A stretch of DNA of 64,000 nt from Allodiplogaster sudhausi (taxonomy: Eukaryota; Nematoda; Chromadorea; Rhabditida; Diplogasteridae). Location: assembly GCA_945643635.1 (NCBI GenBank), contig CALZFC010000043.1, positions 3,560,001-3,624,000 on the forward strand, given 5' to 3'. Each line of letters begins with the position of its first letter. Position 1 is the stretch's first letter. Below, one piece after another: positions 44,173 through 56,813 of this stretch. Both the position numbers and the translations under genes were made by a program. The notes beneath the pieces were generated by a model. It had not been told where the DNA came from. It saw only the letters and a list, made by a program, of their open reading frames with translations, and ran no database searches.

Positions 44173-45565
44173 TGCAACTCATGACGAACCGCTGGCGACT
44201 TTGAAAGTGGCGAAGGTGGGAAGAGGAGTGGACAGATGCACATCTCTTTGCCTCTTTGCAACGGAAGCAGCCACCACGGCCACTTCTAGTCTTTCGTCGA
44301 GAATACATTGTTCACTTAAACTGAGCAGTCGCAAAGTTTATTACTTGTTATTCAGTTGCATGAACCATTCCTCAAAGCCCATAATGGAGTCATAACTATC
44401 GAATACCCCCCCCCCAATCTCCCCCCAGCCTTTCCCCGTCTTCTTCGTTAATCATGCCGAGTGCGGGCAACACGTCGTGAGATGACACATGCTTGTTTCC
44501 CTCTCGCCCCTCCTTCAAATGTGCTAATTGCATCCAGCTGATGGATTACCGCCCGGGGGCCAAATGTAGCGGAACATCATTTGAAGGAGGAGAGAGCAGA
44601 AGATAGAGATAGAATTACTGTCTCACTCTCTGATCATTCTACCCACTTTGCCAATCAGTCTCTACCAACAAACTTTTGTAATAACTTTAGTACAAAGCCG
44701 TCTCCAATGAATCGATCCTCTGCACGACATCACAACACTTAACAAAAGAACACGACGTGCTCTGCTGCCCCTGGCCATCTTTCACATTCGGCAACTTTCT
44801 TTTGTTGTCCCCGTTCGTGTCCTTGCTTGGAGAAAAGAGACAGGCGCGCACACTCATAATTAATGTCCTCCGACGGTGGAGAACCATTTCCTCGTCTGTC
44901 TATCTCTAATTCTTTTTCTCTCTCGCCCTAACTATTTCTCTTCTCGCTCTCTTATTTTATCTATATTTCTCTCTCTCTCTCCCTGACTCTCTATCTTTTT
45001 CTCGTCCTCTCACTTCGCCCGATTCTGACCAGGAGATCCTTCTCACTTTCGCGCATCTTTGCTCATGCATCCTCATTCCATTTTACTTCTTCTTTTGTAA
45101 ATCTTCTTGCTTTCCACGCTGGTTCCACAGTTCAGCTCAAACTCGTCTCACTCGACTTTGACTTTCTTTTTTCTTCTCTCTCGCCCTCCATATATCGTAC
45201 ACTCTTTCGGCTTTATCTCTTTCCCAGTCGTGTATCATGGAAGGATAGAGTGGTGAGAATAGCTCGCTCTATCCATAGATGCTTCCTCCTTCTCTGCGGG
45301 AGAGACTGCTCTTTTGTCTAGATGAGTGCTCCCCCTCCAGATGCCTTTTTCGTGTGTATCCCCGACCAACGCACACTTGGGGCATTCTTGACTTGTTGCT
45401 GGTTTCTTCGCCTGCTTCCTTACTTTGTCTCATTCACCCTCCATGATCCTACTTTCTCTCCATCTCTGCCTGCTCCCTCTCCGTCTGTCTTGCTCTCTCT
45501 CTCCCTCTCTCTCTCTCCCTCTGTATCTCTGTTTTTCTCTCTTTCTCTTTCTCTTTCTTTCTCAG

Positions 45566-45743
45566 TCTCCATCAATTTTCAACCCAATAGATCCCTTCGC
45601 CGATCCACTTCGCTCTCCCGAAATGCGCAATGGCAATCCTTATACTCCAGGCATCATCGTAACAGTTGGGTCCAAGAAAGACAGCATGCTCGCCCTTTGC
45701 CTATCTTGCAATACCTTCGATGCTACTCAACTTTTTCACTTAC
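45566..45743 (+). CDS. Coding-like exon with strong polypyrimidine acceptor, unknown
   Basis: The CT tract just upstream ends in TTTCTTTCTCAG, a perfect acceptor. The exon encodes FNPIDPFADPLRSPEMRNG, PYTPGIIVTVGSKKDSMLAL and CLSCNTFDATQLFHL, ending near GTAGAA. The microsatellite appears to serve as the polypyrimidine tract. Gene unknown. Confidence 0.45.
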
Positions 45744-47069
45744 GTAGAATTGCTCTGGTCTTTCTTCTTTCCTCACTTCTGTTCCAGGATACGTTCGTCG
45801 TCTCATATCTTTTTGTCTGGCCTGGCTAGCGCATAATAATGGCACTTGTCTTTCATCGCGTCCTGTAACGGGCGCATATTATACTCATCTGATTGCAGTT
45901 CGAAAGTTGAATCTGCATCTTTGTTCTCTAACCTCCTTTTCAATCCTTGTTAACATTTGCATGCCTCCTCTCGCAAGTTGTAATGTGATGTCAGAATGTC
46001 GCGCAGAAAGTGCTATTTGTCATACACATCTTCGATTAGACTTTATTGCCTGTCTTGAGCACTTTATCTCTCTTCATCTCATTCCCTTTCTCTGGCTGTC
46101 GTTCTCTTTCGCTCTCTTCTCTAACACTGTATTACTATTTCCTCGACCCTCTCTCTCTGCTCTCTCGCTCTCTTCTCTGACGCTCTCTTTCTTTCGCTCT
46201 CTCTCTTCCTCTCCTCTGTTCCTGCCATGACTCATCCCGTTCCTCTCGTAACTGACCGTGCTGATGCTTCCCCTATTCGGACACCGTCCACCACTTCCAT
46301 CTGCACATCCTTTTCCTTCTCCTTGTACGCATTTTTTTTTCTTCATAAATGCCTCATTTCTGTCAATTCCAACTCTCCCTTCTCCTATTCAATAACTCCT
46401 TCCTATGCTTCACCATCTCCATCATCCCGAATGTTGTTCCTCTCTCAGAACGAGGAAAAAACAGCTTCCGGATGTTCGTGATGTTTTTATGAAAGTGAAC
46501 GCGTCGCATGGCGCGAATGATTTGTCCTTCTAATCAGGATATGACTGTACTAGTTGTAAGAGAAATGGAGGGAAGTTTATCTGTGTACATACATACATAC
46601 ATACAGATGTGCTCTTTTATTTAGTTTAGATTTGTTCATATCGTAAACGAGATCTTAGAGATTTCTAGTGATTGAGGGAAAAGAGGAAAGTAAGAGCGGC
46701 AGAAGAAAATGTCTATTCTGATGCTGCGACTTCTCTTCCTCCCCTAATGAGAATACTCGTTCCGCGCAGCAGGAGGCCACCCTGAAAGGACATTCACATT
46801 TACAGCCAAACATTCTTTCCTTTTCATGCTAATCTCAGCTAATTTCCGGTAAAGAAGCATGAGACGAGGCGTTTCTGGTTGCAAGGTGAAGTTGTTTACA
46901 TCTTGTTGTTTACATTTGATAAGTACCAATTCATTCTTAAAAGAGAGATTAGAATTTTTGCTAAAGATGTACTGGGAAAACTGTTGTCTGAAATGAGAGA
47001 GAAAGAGAGACAAGAGATAAGGAAAAGTCAGAGTGCAATTGAAGCAGTGGAATGACCGGAACTGGCCGA

Positions 47070-47150
47070 GAATGAGTGCGAGTCACGGAGAAGGCTGAGT
47101 GGCTGTCTAAAGAAGCCCTGCGGCAGTTCGTGGCCTCCATACTTTTCTCA
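47070..47150 (+). CDS. Coding-like island, unknown
   Basis: Plus frame reads VTEKAEWLSKEALRQFVASI, a well-formed charged helix, directly upstream of a long CT tract. No splice sites fixed. Unknown gene. Confidence 0.3.
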
Positions 47151-47212
47151 TCTCTTTCCCGAGCTGCTCTCTGTTTTTTTTCTGGCCGCCCTCCACACTC
47201 GTCTTGCCCTTG

Positions 47213-47262
<50 letters not shown>

Positions 47263-47824
47263 GTCTGTTTCTATATCTTTCATTTGTCTGTTCCTCCTTT
47301 CACTCACTCTCATCTCTAACTCATTAAAAGTCACCCGCACCTGCCCGGCACCGCTGGGTGACCATCACTTGAATTGCGTGCCATTTGTTTGCAAGTCATT
47401 TTTTGTCTCTCTCTATTTTATCAGCAGAGAGAAAGAGAAAGAGAGAGAGAGAGTTAGAAGAAAAATGTAAAAGTCGAACGACTTCCTTTCCTCTGTGAAT
47501 AGTTTATCGCTCTCCGTCTTCCGTTTCGATATCTGATCTGGACAAATCATCAATGGTGCGACCCAGTATTTGGAAAATATTTTAATCTTAACTTTATTCT
47601 AAAGTCCTTTTTCCTCGATTGGAATACCCCTTCTTCATCCCTCATAACAGTCTCTCCTTCGTGTTATCGCCCTGATCACCCTTCTTCCTCCTTCGCTGCT
47701 CTCTTCTTTCACACTCTCCTTCCCCTCGTCTTGCGGGCTCCTTTTTGTGTATCGTAAAGACCAGAAAGCTCTCATACTAATTATCGGCCGAAGGGCATCT
47801 ATCCGTCCCTTCTTATGTTCGCTC

Positions 47825-47858
<34 letters not shown>

Positions 47859-48285
47859 ATCTCTCTTTTTCTCTCTCTCTCTCTACCTCGATCCCTCTCT
47901 CGACTGCCCTCTTTCTTTTTTCTCCAATTACTATCCTCAATCGTTCCTTCTTCCGAAGGCTTTCGTCGCCGCCGCAGGGCAACACTCTCACTTCTTTCTT
48001 TCTCACTCTCTCTTTAATCTCTCGCTTTATTGTACTCTCTCTACTCTCTCTCTCTTCCTCTATCATCTCGCTTTCGCTCTCTCTTCAATGTCCTTCGCCT
48101 CTGATATCAAATCTCGAACACTTTCTTTAGCTTCGACCACCCCGAATACTATGATGCTTTTTTAAGGAATAAAATGGAGGGACCAGAGTGAAAATAGAAT
48201 TGGGAGAAGAGCCGACAATTAGGTTTGTCCAGAGGCGATTGAAGTAGGTGAGCCGAGAAGGCAAGGGTGAGAGGAGGAAAAAAAC

Positions 48286-48435
48286 ATGAAGAGAGAGAGG
48301 AGGAAAAGTGGAGAGGAAGAGAGAGAGAACATCGAGTATGAGTTGAAGCTGAAAAAAGGCAAAGTATGTTGTAGTCAGTGTGCCAAACTCGCCATGGCTG
48401 CCATGAGAGGGAGAGCCGACTACGTCAAGTAAGTT
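48286..48435 (+). CDS. Small basic Cys-containing ORF or exon, unknown
   Basis: From ATG 48286: Arg/Glu-rich start, then ENIEYELKLKKGKVCCSQC and AKLAMAAMRGRADYVK. It ends either at TAA or at a consensus donor GTAAGT overlapping it (48428 on). The CCSQC segment and helical tail look genuine; the first 14 codons are repeat-like. Unknown. Confidence 0.35.
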
Positions 48436-48868
48436 CGTCCACTCTGCCGGCTGCTTCCTTTTCTTTCCTCCTCTTGGAACCACCCCCCCCCCTCCCCTAG
48501 CCTAGTGACCACTCGTCCTACCTCCCTCTTTCTTTCCTTTCTTCTGCCACCCATCGGAAGGCCGGCTCCTTCAATGAAGAGTGTGTGAAGCGGCCAGTGG
48601 CCGGCCTCCTCGGAAAGAAAGACTTCGAAAACCTAAACTCTCTCCCTCCTTCCTCGCTTTGTCCCGGGCTTTTACTATTTTCCATATTTTCTTCCACGCT
48701 ATCTCTCTCTTCCTTATTTTGCATAGTTTTCTGCTCTTTTCTCTCTCTCTCTCTCTCTCTCTCCTTCTATCTCACTCTCGTAAGCAGAGGGCATTAGTTG
48801 CCATTCTTGCGTGTGGCGCGACAACTGCACACGCCCCCTTCTCTACACTTCTAATACGCCCTCTTTCC

Positions 48869-48917
<49 letters not shown>

Positions 48918-49501
48918 TACTCTCTCTCTCACTCTCTCTCTCTTACTCTCTCTCTCTTACTATCTCTCTCACTCTCTCTCTCTCTCTCTTTCTATTCCCT
49001 CTCTCCCTCTTTGCCATGTTATGTGCGAGCCCCCCGGGCGCCGACTGACCACTAAGGATATTGACCAATTCTCTTCGTCTTTCCGTTATGGCTCTGCCGT
49101 TGATGACATCGTCAGCACACATCATCACAATATTGCCGTGATCTCACTTTCATTTTCCAATGCATTTATTGTCTAACTCTGATCATTGTTTGATTTACCC
49201 ATCACTTCACGACGCTTACATTTTTTTGCTCTCACTTTTTCTGCTCTTCAACGTAGAATGCCTGATTTCCACACACGCGCTTTTTTTGGAATCTTTCTTC
49301 TCTTTCTCCCTCCATCAATCTTCCCTCTCCCTTCTCAATCTATCAACCTGCGTCCCCTCTCCCATCACAGCTCCCAAATGTACAAGTGTTGCATGGCTAT
49401 TCGTCGTAAGTGAATGGGCGATGCGTCAAGGAGCGGCGAGGCCAGCACACGACGAGTTTGCTTTGTGGTGGCATTTCCTTTCTCTCTCTCCGTCTCTCTC
49501 G

Positions 49502-49557
<56 letters not shown>

Positions 49558-49829
49558 TTATCTCTTCAGTCCTATCCTATTTGGTCTCACTCGTGGTAAA
49601 TTCTGTCAAATTGTAAGAATTTTTTTTTAACTTTTGTTCCTCTTTTTTATTTTCTCTCTTATGTTTATTTCGCCACTTCCACTGCTTCTTTCACCTTCTA
49701 CTCATGCTGCCATTGCCCTCCCTTCGCCCCTCATTCTCTCATGTTCTTTCTTGCAAAGGTTTTCTCCGAGATTGAAGCTTTCTTCCATAAGTTCTTCCTT
49801 GGCATCCTTATCATTGCCGCGAACAGAGC

Positions 49830-50015
49830 TTGGCACGCGAAGTGATGAACGAATTGATCCGTGGAATTTACTGTGCTCAGATTGCGGCGCTTCCTCCCTT
49901 CCTCTTCCTTAAACCTTGTCTCTTCTGCAGAGCACGATTAGCTGGCGGCCAAACCGCAGCAAAAAAGGCAGCAAGAGAATATGTAGAATGCCCGTCTAAC
50001 CCAAGCTTCTTCTGA
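49830..50015 (+). CDS. Coding-like island, unknown
   Basis: Preceded by AACAG (acceptor-like). Encodes AREVMNELIRGIYCAQIAAL, a hydrophobic and Cys-bearing middle, then ARLAGGQTAAKKAAREYVEC and a stop. Could be a terminal exon. No family recognised. Confidence 0.3.
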   Translation: MAREVMNELIRGIYCAQIAALPPFLFLKPCLFCRARLAGGQTAAKKAAREYVECPSNPSFF

Positions 50016-50719
50016 TAAAAAATAAATCCGTGCAGAACTTTTCTGGCTCCATACTATCGGCGTATGATTATAATGGCAAAACATAAGCTCACTTCGTCAG
50101 ATGTCCCTGATGTTCCTAAAATCATACGATGACGCAAAATTATTCGCAGGAATGTTAAAATTGGATATGTACAGGTAGGTGATTATGGGGAAAAGTTTAT
50201 GGCTATGTTTCACAGGCTTTTCCATGCATCCGGAACTCGAGACATTACAGTTATTATATTGCCGGCTGACATTTTATTTTTACTACTCACTGCGCAGGGC
50301 CTGGGTCTTTTGTGTTCTTTGCTTTTTTATGCTGAGCTGGTCACCGCGCCCTCGTGACGTATTTTAATTGGCGCCAGCTGAGCACCTGGCGCCAGGCTTC
50401 TCCTTCCACTCCTATCTCTTCCCACTCCTATCTCTTCTTATCTCTTATCAAACTCCGCCTGTCCCTCCGTGTTCGCTAATGAAAGGCCGTGAAAGAGGGC
50501 CAATGAAAATGACTTGTAATTGCACATGGCGCCACTGGGAGGTGAGCTGATGAGGGAGGAGGAGAGAGAATGCGTTGAGAGGGACAGAGAAAGAGTGAGG
50601 GTAAGAGAGAGATAGAGAGAGACAGAGAGAGAGAAAGAGAGAGAGAGAAATGGATTAAACAAATGAGATATGCGGATAAAGTAAATAGAGAAAGAGAGAG
50701 CTGTGGACGTATAAAAAAA

Positions 50720-50840
50720 GTTTTTGTTTCACGAGGCACTCCTCATCTTATCAGCGCGATCTTTCCGGGCCGACGCTTCTGACCAGCCCGCCGTGAATGA
50801 TGGGGATAACGAGGCATTTGCAGCCAGGGAGAGACAGTGG
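50720..50840 (+). CDS. Coding-like exon ending at a consensus donor, unknown
   Basis: Plus frame FHEALLILSARSFRADASDQ then PAVNDGDNEAFAARERQW, ending exactly at GTAAGAG. The donor and composition make this one of the better exon candidates of the microsatellite region. It is followed by a GA tract in the presumed intron. Confidence 0.4.
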
Positions 50841-50891
50841 GTAAGAGAATGATAGAGAGAAGGAAAGGGAGTGTGAGAGAGAGAGATAGAG

Positions 50892-50939
<48 letters not shown>

Positions 50940-51661
50940 CGAGAGTGAAAAGGCAGTACACTTTCATCATGCTTATCACCACGCCTGCTACTGTAGTCTG
51001 CTTCTAGACAGCAATAGAGTTGCATTTTGCAGGTAGTTTTGTTCTTATGATCTGGCAAACAGTAGCTAGCTGAGGGAATGTGTGAGGCTGTGGTTGGTGC
51101 TTGTGTGAAACTGTCGGAGTAGGATGGGGCGATGCCTGTGAATGACAGCTGTGGTCACTCGTGGCGATGGCTCTCTCTCTCTCTCTCTCTGCCTCTTTTC
51201 TCTCTCTCTCTTTCTCTCTCTCTCTTACTCTCTCTATCTATCTGCCTCAATCTCTGTCTCTCTCTCCCGTCCATCCCCCCGAGCTGACCCTCTCTCCTGC
51301 TCCCGAGATGGCCACTGTTCCGTGTTACTGACGTGCTCTCCTCCTCCCCTGCCACCTTCCGTCTGATGTGTCGCTTCCAATTATCCGCTTCCCAGTTCGC
51401 CGTTCGTCGCCTGACTTTCCTACTTGTCAGATGCATTCTCTTACGCTCTCTCACTTCCTCTCGGTCTCTCTCACCTCGCCTTGCTCGCTCTCACATTCCT
51501 TTTCCCGCCTCCCCCTCCCGCAATCTCAACTCTCATCATCTCCAGTATTAGCTCTATCGCACTGCCATTCTTACCGTTCTGTTAGTTATTCATTCCAACT
51601 AAACCCACCCATTCCCGTCTGCTACTCTCCTTGTCTTATTTTTCGCTCTGGTCACTCCCAG

Positions 51662-51870
51662 TAAGAATGACGGTCCGGCACGGATCGAAGTGTTTTCTGG
51701 CGAACCGTGGGAGGAGTGAAAAGAGTTGGCGACTGAATTACCGAAGGAATACCCACTCGCCGAGGCGAGCAGTCAACAGCCGGAGAAGACATTCAACGAA
51801 AGTAAAGCTGGTCGAATTAAAAGAGAACGATTGCGCCCGCTTAATATAATATGGCGATGTGAACAAGTCT
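51662..51870 (+). pseudogene. Coding-like exon interrupted by an in-frame TGA, unknown
   Basis: After a CTCCCAG acceptor the frame reads KNDGPARIEVFSGEPWEE, TGA (51717-51719), then in the same frame KELATELPKEYPLAEASSQQ and PEKTFNESKAGRIKRERLRP. Both halves look like real protein. Options: a true C-terminus followed by a chance frame, a nonsense mutation, or stop readthrough. No family recognised. Confidence 0.35.
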
Positions 51871-52044
51871 TTTCATATTTATTCTCTTATTACTCCCTAC
51901 ATTTCTCTATCTCTATCATCCCTTCTCAATCACTTTTAGCGTTCTCTCTCTCTCTCCATTACTCCTTTCCCCTACTTTGATTCGTTCTAATAATATTTCC
52001 CTTTGTCACTCTCCGTCTCTACTCCCTCCTTTCTTCGTTCCTTT

Positions 52045-52213
52045 GAAAGAGCAAGAATTGAAAGCGGCATATCGGGAAGGAGAAGAAGACGAGGAAAAGC
52101 CTGAGGCGACCATTCTCGCCTTTGTGCTTCTCTTCGTGTTACTCTTCTCTCTTTCAGAGAAAAGAGTACACAACGATATCATTGATAGCCTTCTCTCTTT
52201 ATTCTCTGCGTAA
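52045..52213 (+). CDS. Coding-like exon with one transmembrane helix, unknown
   Basis: Plus frame LKEQELKAAYREGEEDEEKP, then the hydrophobic helix ATILAFVLLFVLLFSLS, then EKRVHNDIIDSLLSLFSA and TAA at 52213. This is the layout of a single-pass membrane protein C-terminus. It could follow the exon at 51662-51870. Confidence 0.4.
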
Positions 52214-52353
52214 TCTTGCTTGCGTTGTCGTTATTTGTTGGCGTTTGTGTTGGAGAAGGTAGGAGTGGACGAGAAAGGAAGCAGACCAACCCGGCCCGCT
52301 CTCCCTCAGCCTCGACTCCCCACCCTGAGGTCTTCCACTCTCATTTTATATCG

Positions 52354-52384
<31 letters not shown>

Positions 52385-52500
52385 GCTCTCTCTCTCTTTC
52401 TCCATCTTTCTCTCTCTTACTCGCCAAATCAGACAGCTGCAGACAGTTGTAGAGACGATGAAGAAAAAAAAACCATGGATTGACAGAGAGACAGATAGAG

Positions 52501-52543
<43 letters not shown>

Positions 52544-52699
52544 AGGAGAAATAGAGTGAGAGAGAGAAGGAGCGATCAGCTTAGTTAGGCGTCCGCCACC
52601 TCGTTATAATGCCTCACGTATCTTCCGCTCTCATCCTGTCCTCTCTCAGTCACTTTCTCTCGCTCTCTCCGTAGCTCTCTCTCACTCTCTCTCCCTCCA

Positions 52700-52730
<31 letters not shown>

Positions 52731-53265
52731 GCTCCTGACTTCTCTGATCAGTCGGCTCTCTCGGCCTGTCACCTTTTTATGCGGCGAAGGCCTTGTTCAG
52801 CTGCTCCAACCTCTTGCTTGTACTGATGGTCTGGTGGGAAGTGAGCGAAAAGCACCCTCTCTTTCTTTCTCTGCCTCTCTCTCAGTTTCCCTCGCTCTTT
52901 TCTTTTCCTCTTCGTTTTCTGCGTCTAGCGCGATCTCATTCTCTCAATTTCTCTCATTTTATCAGCATTTTGCTCCTCACAATCCATCTTCACTAGACAG
53001 TTTGGAAATGTCTGCGCGTGTCTTGTCTGCACTTATCCATCAAATATTTTCTTAACCTTCATCGTCAATTTCGACTATTCTTCCGACTTGTTTTTCATTT
53101 ATTTCACGCATCTTTCTTCCTTCTACTGCAGTTTTCTTATTCCTTGCCAGTTTGTGCTATCACCGCTTCTATAATCTTCGTTATCCGAAGATGACTTGAG
53201 GCTATTGTTCAGAGATTGCTGCCAGGTGCAAGATCGGAAGCCATGAGTAGACTCATGCTGTCCCT

Positions 53266-53502
53266 CTCACTCTCTCACTCAAGCTCTCTCTCTCTCTCGC
53301 TCTCTCTTTCTCTCTCCCTCTCTCTCCCTCTCTCTCTATCGCTCTCTCTCTCTATCGCTCTCTCTCTCTATCGCTCTCTCTCTCTATCGCTCTCTCTCTC
53401 TATCGCTCTCTCTCTCTCTCCCTCTCTCTCCCTCTCTCTCTATCGCTCTCTCTCTCTATCGCTCTCTCTCTATCGCTCTCTCTCTCTCTATCTATCTCTC
53501 TC

Positions 53503-53548
<46 letters not shown>

Positions 53549-53550
53549 GC
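53266..53550 (+). repeat. Compound (CTCTCTCTCTATCG)n minisatellite
   Basis: The longest tract in the window: CT runs regularly interrupted by TATCG every ~14-16 nt, over at least ten units. The regular spacing shows higher-order unit expansion rather than simple dinucleotide slippage. Confidence 0.85.
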
Positions 53551-54751
53551 CGTGCCCTTTCTAACACTTTCTACCGTCTCTCTCCCTCTGCACTCTCTCT
53601 GCCCTGACCCCATCATGCCTTCTTCGATCAGTGTCTGCCTCACTCCCAGAGCCGTTCCCTTCTCATCTTTCCACCCTTGACTCAACTCGCGTCAGTTCTT
53701 CCCATCATGGCAATGGCTGACCAGGCGAAAAAGTAAGGACGGCCTGCTTGATTCAAGGCAATATAAGGAGAGAGATTGGAGGGAAGAGACAGCATGAGAG
53801 ATGCAGAGAGTGAGGAAGAAAAGGAGACTGGGAGTGAGTAACGCAATCTTGGGGAAGGAGACACAGTGAGACGATGAGAGAGAGAGAGAGGGAGGGAGAG
53901 AGATGGAGACAGCTGTAGAGAGAGAGATGGAGGCAGCTATAGATAGAGAACGCTAGACTTGAAGGGGGATGTGTATGGAAAAGGTGCTGGAGATGAGGGG
54001 TTTTGGTAGAGAAAAGTGAGAGTGAGTCAGGTAAAGTGCAGAAAATTGGCAGTCAGTCATTGTTGAGGAAAGTGAAGGCATGGCCTGCCAACATCTCTAT
54101 GAGGGTACCAGTCACCGTGTACACGAGAAAAATGATTATGACTTGAGCTGAGAGCAAGTGCAAAAAGGTGAAAAGGCCTACTGTGATGATAACGGAGTGG
54201 TCACGCTCACTGTGTTTGCTTCTCTCTTTCTATCATTCTCTCTCTATCTCTCTCTCTCTCACTCTCACTATCTTTCTTTCTATCTGTCCACGCCTCTCCA
54301 CCAACGGCTCGCTCCATGCATTGCTATGCTAGCACGCGGCTTACGATTAGATGAGAGAAGAGAGAGGAGAAGAGAGATCATGATGTTAGACAAAACAAAT
54401 CGGTCACTTTTCTGACTCGTACGTTGACGAAGAGCAGAGGAAAATCATAGAGATGGAAAAAGGGAGAGGGAGAGTGGGAGAGCGGAGAGACAGAAAGAGA
54501 GAGACAGACAGACAGACCGAAAGTGAGAAAGAGATAGAGAGAGAGAGAGGAGAGAGAGAGAGAAAGAGAGAGGAGAGAGAGAGAGAGAGAGATGGTCATT
54601 GCCATCATTTCCGCGACCGTGAAATTCTAAATGATGTCGTTTGCATTGCATGATGTGCACGATTTCCTCTGATGATTGGTCTGCGAAAAAGCTTTCAATC
54701 TCTTTTTCCCTTCTTTTCCTGATTACTCACAATCAGGAGGGATACGAGCTA

Positions 54752-54979
54752 TCACCGCTTTTTCCTCCTGTCAATGCGAGTACCAGAGGCCTTCTTCGTC
54801 TTCTTTTCTGTTGATGGCATAAAAAGTTCTCTGTCTTCGTCGAATCCAAAGTTGCGAATGGCATAAATGGTACGATCTGAAAGGACCTTCTTCGACTTCT
54901 CCTTCCCTTCTGCTGAATAATTCACGCGGTCTTCCCTTGCCCGGCTATACATTTCTATTTCTATCCTCCGTTCGCTCAT
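54752..54979 (-). CDS. Small charged ORF, unknown
   Basis: 75 codons in a non-repetitive island. Starts MSERRIEIEMYSRAREDRVN, with a central SDRTIYAIRNFGFDEDRELF and a Lys-rich end. Hydrophilic, probably nuclear or disordered if real. No homologue recognised. It may also be an exon. Confidence 0.35.
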   Translation of the reverse strand: MSERRIEIEMYSRAREDRVNYSAEGKEKSKKVLSDRTIYAIRNFGFDEDRELFMPSTEKKTKKASGTRIDRRKKR

Positions 54980-55744
54980 CGTCGTTAGCTTCGATTACTA
55001 GAGTTCCAAGTGTCCAGAATGGCTTGGCCCCTAAGGGAAGCGAACTCCTCTTTCTGCTCTTCTCACTTTGTCTTCGAAAGGCGACTTCTTATGGCCAGTC
55101 TTTCCATCGAATCTGAGCAAAGGAAAAAAGCCTGAGAAATTGACACCACTATAAATTTTAGTGTGTATTATTAAATTCTTTATTCAACATGGCGAAAGAT
55201 TTTAAACTTTATCACATCACGGCCCGTACGCATTATATTTTAGGCGTTTTATTGGTATCCTCGTTGTTATTCTTCTTTCGGTTTTGCGCGAAGGTTTATG
55301 TTTGCTGTGTTGTAGTCCGTCATTTTCCAGCCCGAGTGTCAGTCGCCTCACGGTTTCTTCGAATGGCTTATCACTGGAGCCGGAATATTACATTGTTTTT
55401 TTAGTCGAATTTCTATTATTAGAAATGTTTGTTGTTCACTTTGCCTTTTGACGCGCTATCCAAGCGGTGCTACTTTTTCGCCCATTCCCCAATAAAATTT
55501 CAGGGTCTTTGCTTTGTTTCTTTTCAACCTCTCTCTTTCACTCTCGCTCTCTTCTGTCCCTTTTCAAATCTCTTCTCGGAAGAAGCGATTTGCATCAACT
55601 ATTAGCTCATGCTGCAACCTTGCGCCTGCTTTCTCTCCTCCTTCTCGCGCCTTCCCGAGCCCTTCAAATCACATTCCGCTTAAATAGTTTCTCTTACGCT
55701 TCATGGCGGCTACTTCTTAGTCGCCCTCTTCATTTTCTTGCTTT

Positions 55745-55785
<41 letters not shown>

Positions 55786-55912
55786 TCTCTCATTCTACAA
55801 ATGACGGCGTAAATGCCTTGAGGCCGAACTCGCAAGACGCAATTGAAGTGGACTTTGGCGTGAAAAGGACATCGTCATATTCAAGTTCATTAAGCTACTC
55901 TACACCGCATTG

Positions 55913-55962
<50 letters not shown>

Positions 55963-56813
55963 TCTAAACGTCACTCTCCCGCACGCTCTCCATCCCTAAC
56001 ACACTCTCAAGTTGACACTCTGCAGTCTCTTACTTCGATGTAGGTCGCTCTAACAAAATAGACAACATTAATTTCGTCCTTGTTGTGCTGGCTTTCAGCT
56101 AATGATTTTTTTTTTCAGAAGTGTTTTACTGGCCATCCGCATATTGAGGTGTTAAGCTGACCTTGGTCTGCTCTTCTCCTCCCACGGCTACCGCTGATCA
56201 TTTCATTACCTTGCAGTGTTCTTCTTTTTCTCATTTCGGCGGCTTTTTCATAAGGCGGCTTCCTTTTTGTTAGCTTCTCGGCAATTTGTCATGGAGAACA
56301 CACATCTGTGATAATCGGATATCACTTCACTCGACCATTGGTAATCATTCCAAACATCAAATTGATATCCTCTCTCACTTCTCCTTCTCTAACCCTCTCT
56401 CCTTCTCTCTCCCTGTCTCATTCCATTGCTCGCTCTTTCTATCTACTTTCCTCTCCTTCCTATTCTCCATTCTTCCTTCTCTGCTTTCCTCTTATAGATA
56501 TGCCCGCTGCACTCCCTCTCCCACTGCTCCAGCATCTGAGATCCGGTGGGTAATGCAGCACAACACGCGCGCGCCAACCCCTCCCCGTCTTTCTCCTCTC
56601 TTCTTCATCAATTCATCTCTCGCCTTCTTTGTATCCCTCACACTCTCTCTTTCGCCCGTGCTCTTTCGCAAATTTACTATCCAATTACCGAACGGGATCC
56701 GATTAGAATACATCTTCGGTGCTTGTTGTACTTGTTATTGGTAAACATTTGTTGCTGATTATTTTTTGTTGCTATCCCCCATCGTAAACTTGTTGACGTG
56801 TGCTCTTGAGCAG

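Larger units (their letters stand above)
33420..55990. repeat. Region saturated with (CT)n/(GA)n microsatellites
   Basis: More than thirty CT or GA tracts of 30-300 nt. Examples: 33436-33510 (GA), 33950-34080, 35044-35085 (GA), 36112-36170, 40224-40316 (GA), 41305-41400, 42838-42893, 44120-44170, 47216-47252, 48871-48990, 49483-49562, 50872-50940 (GA), 52495-52550 (GA), 53266-53550, 55749-55785, 55914-55960. CT on the plus strand predominates. Between tracts the sequence is pyrimidine-rich with short C runs and small coding-like islands listed separately. Long Ser/Leu-rich or Arg/Glu-rich frames here are repeat translations, not genes. Confidence 0.9.

Noticed and set aside
53266..53550. CRISPR-like array of regularly spaced units
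   Set aside because: The units are CT runs with TATCG interruptions; there are no unique spacers, and the context is a eukaryotic minisatellite.
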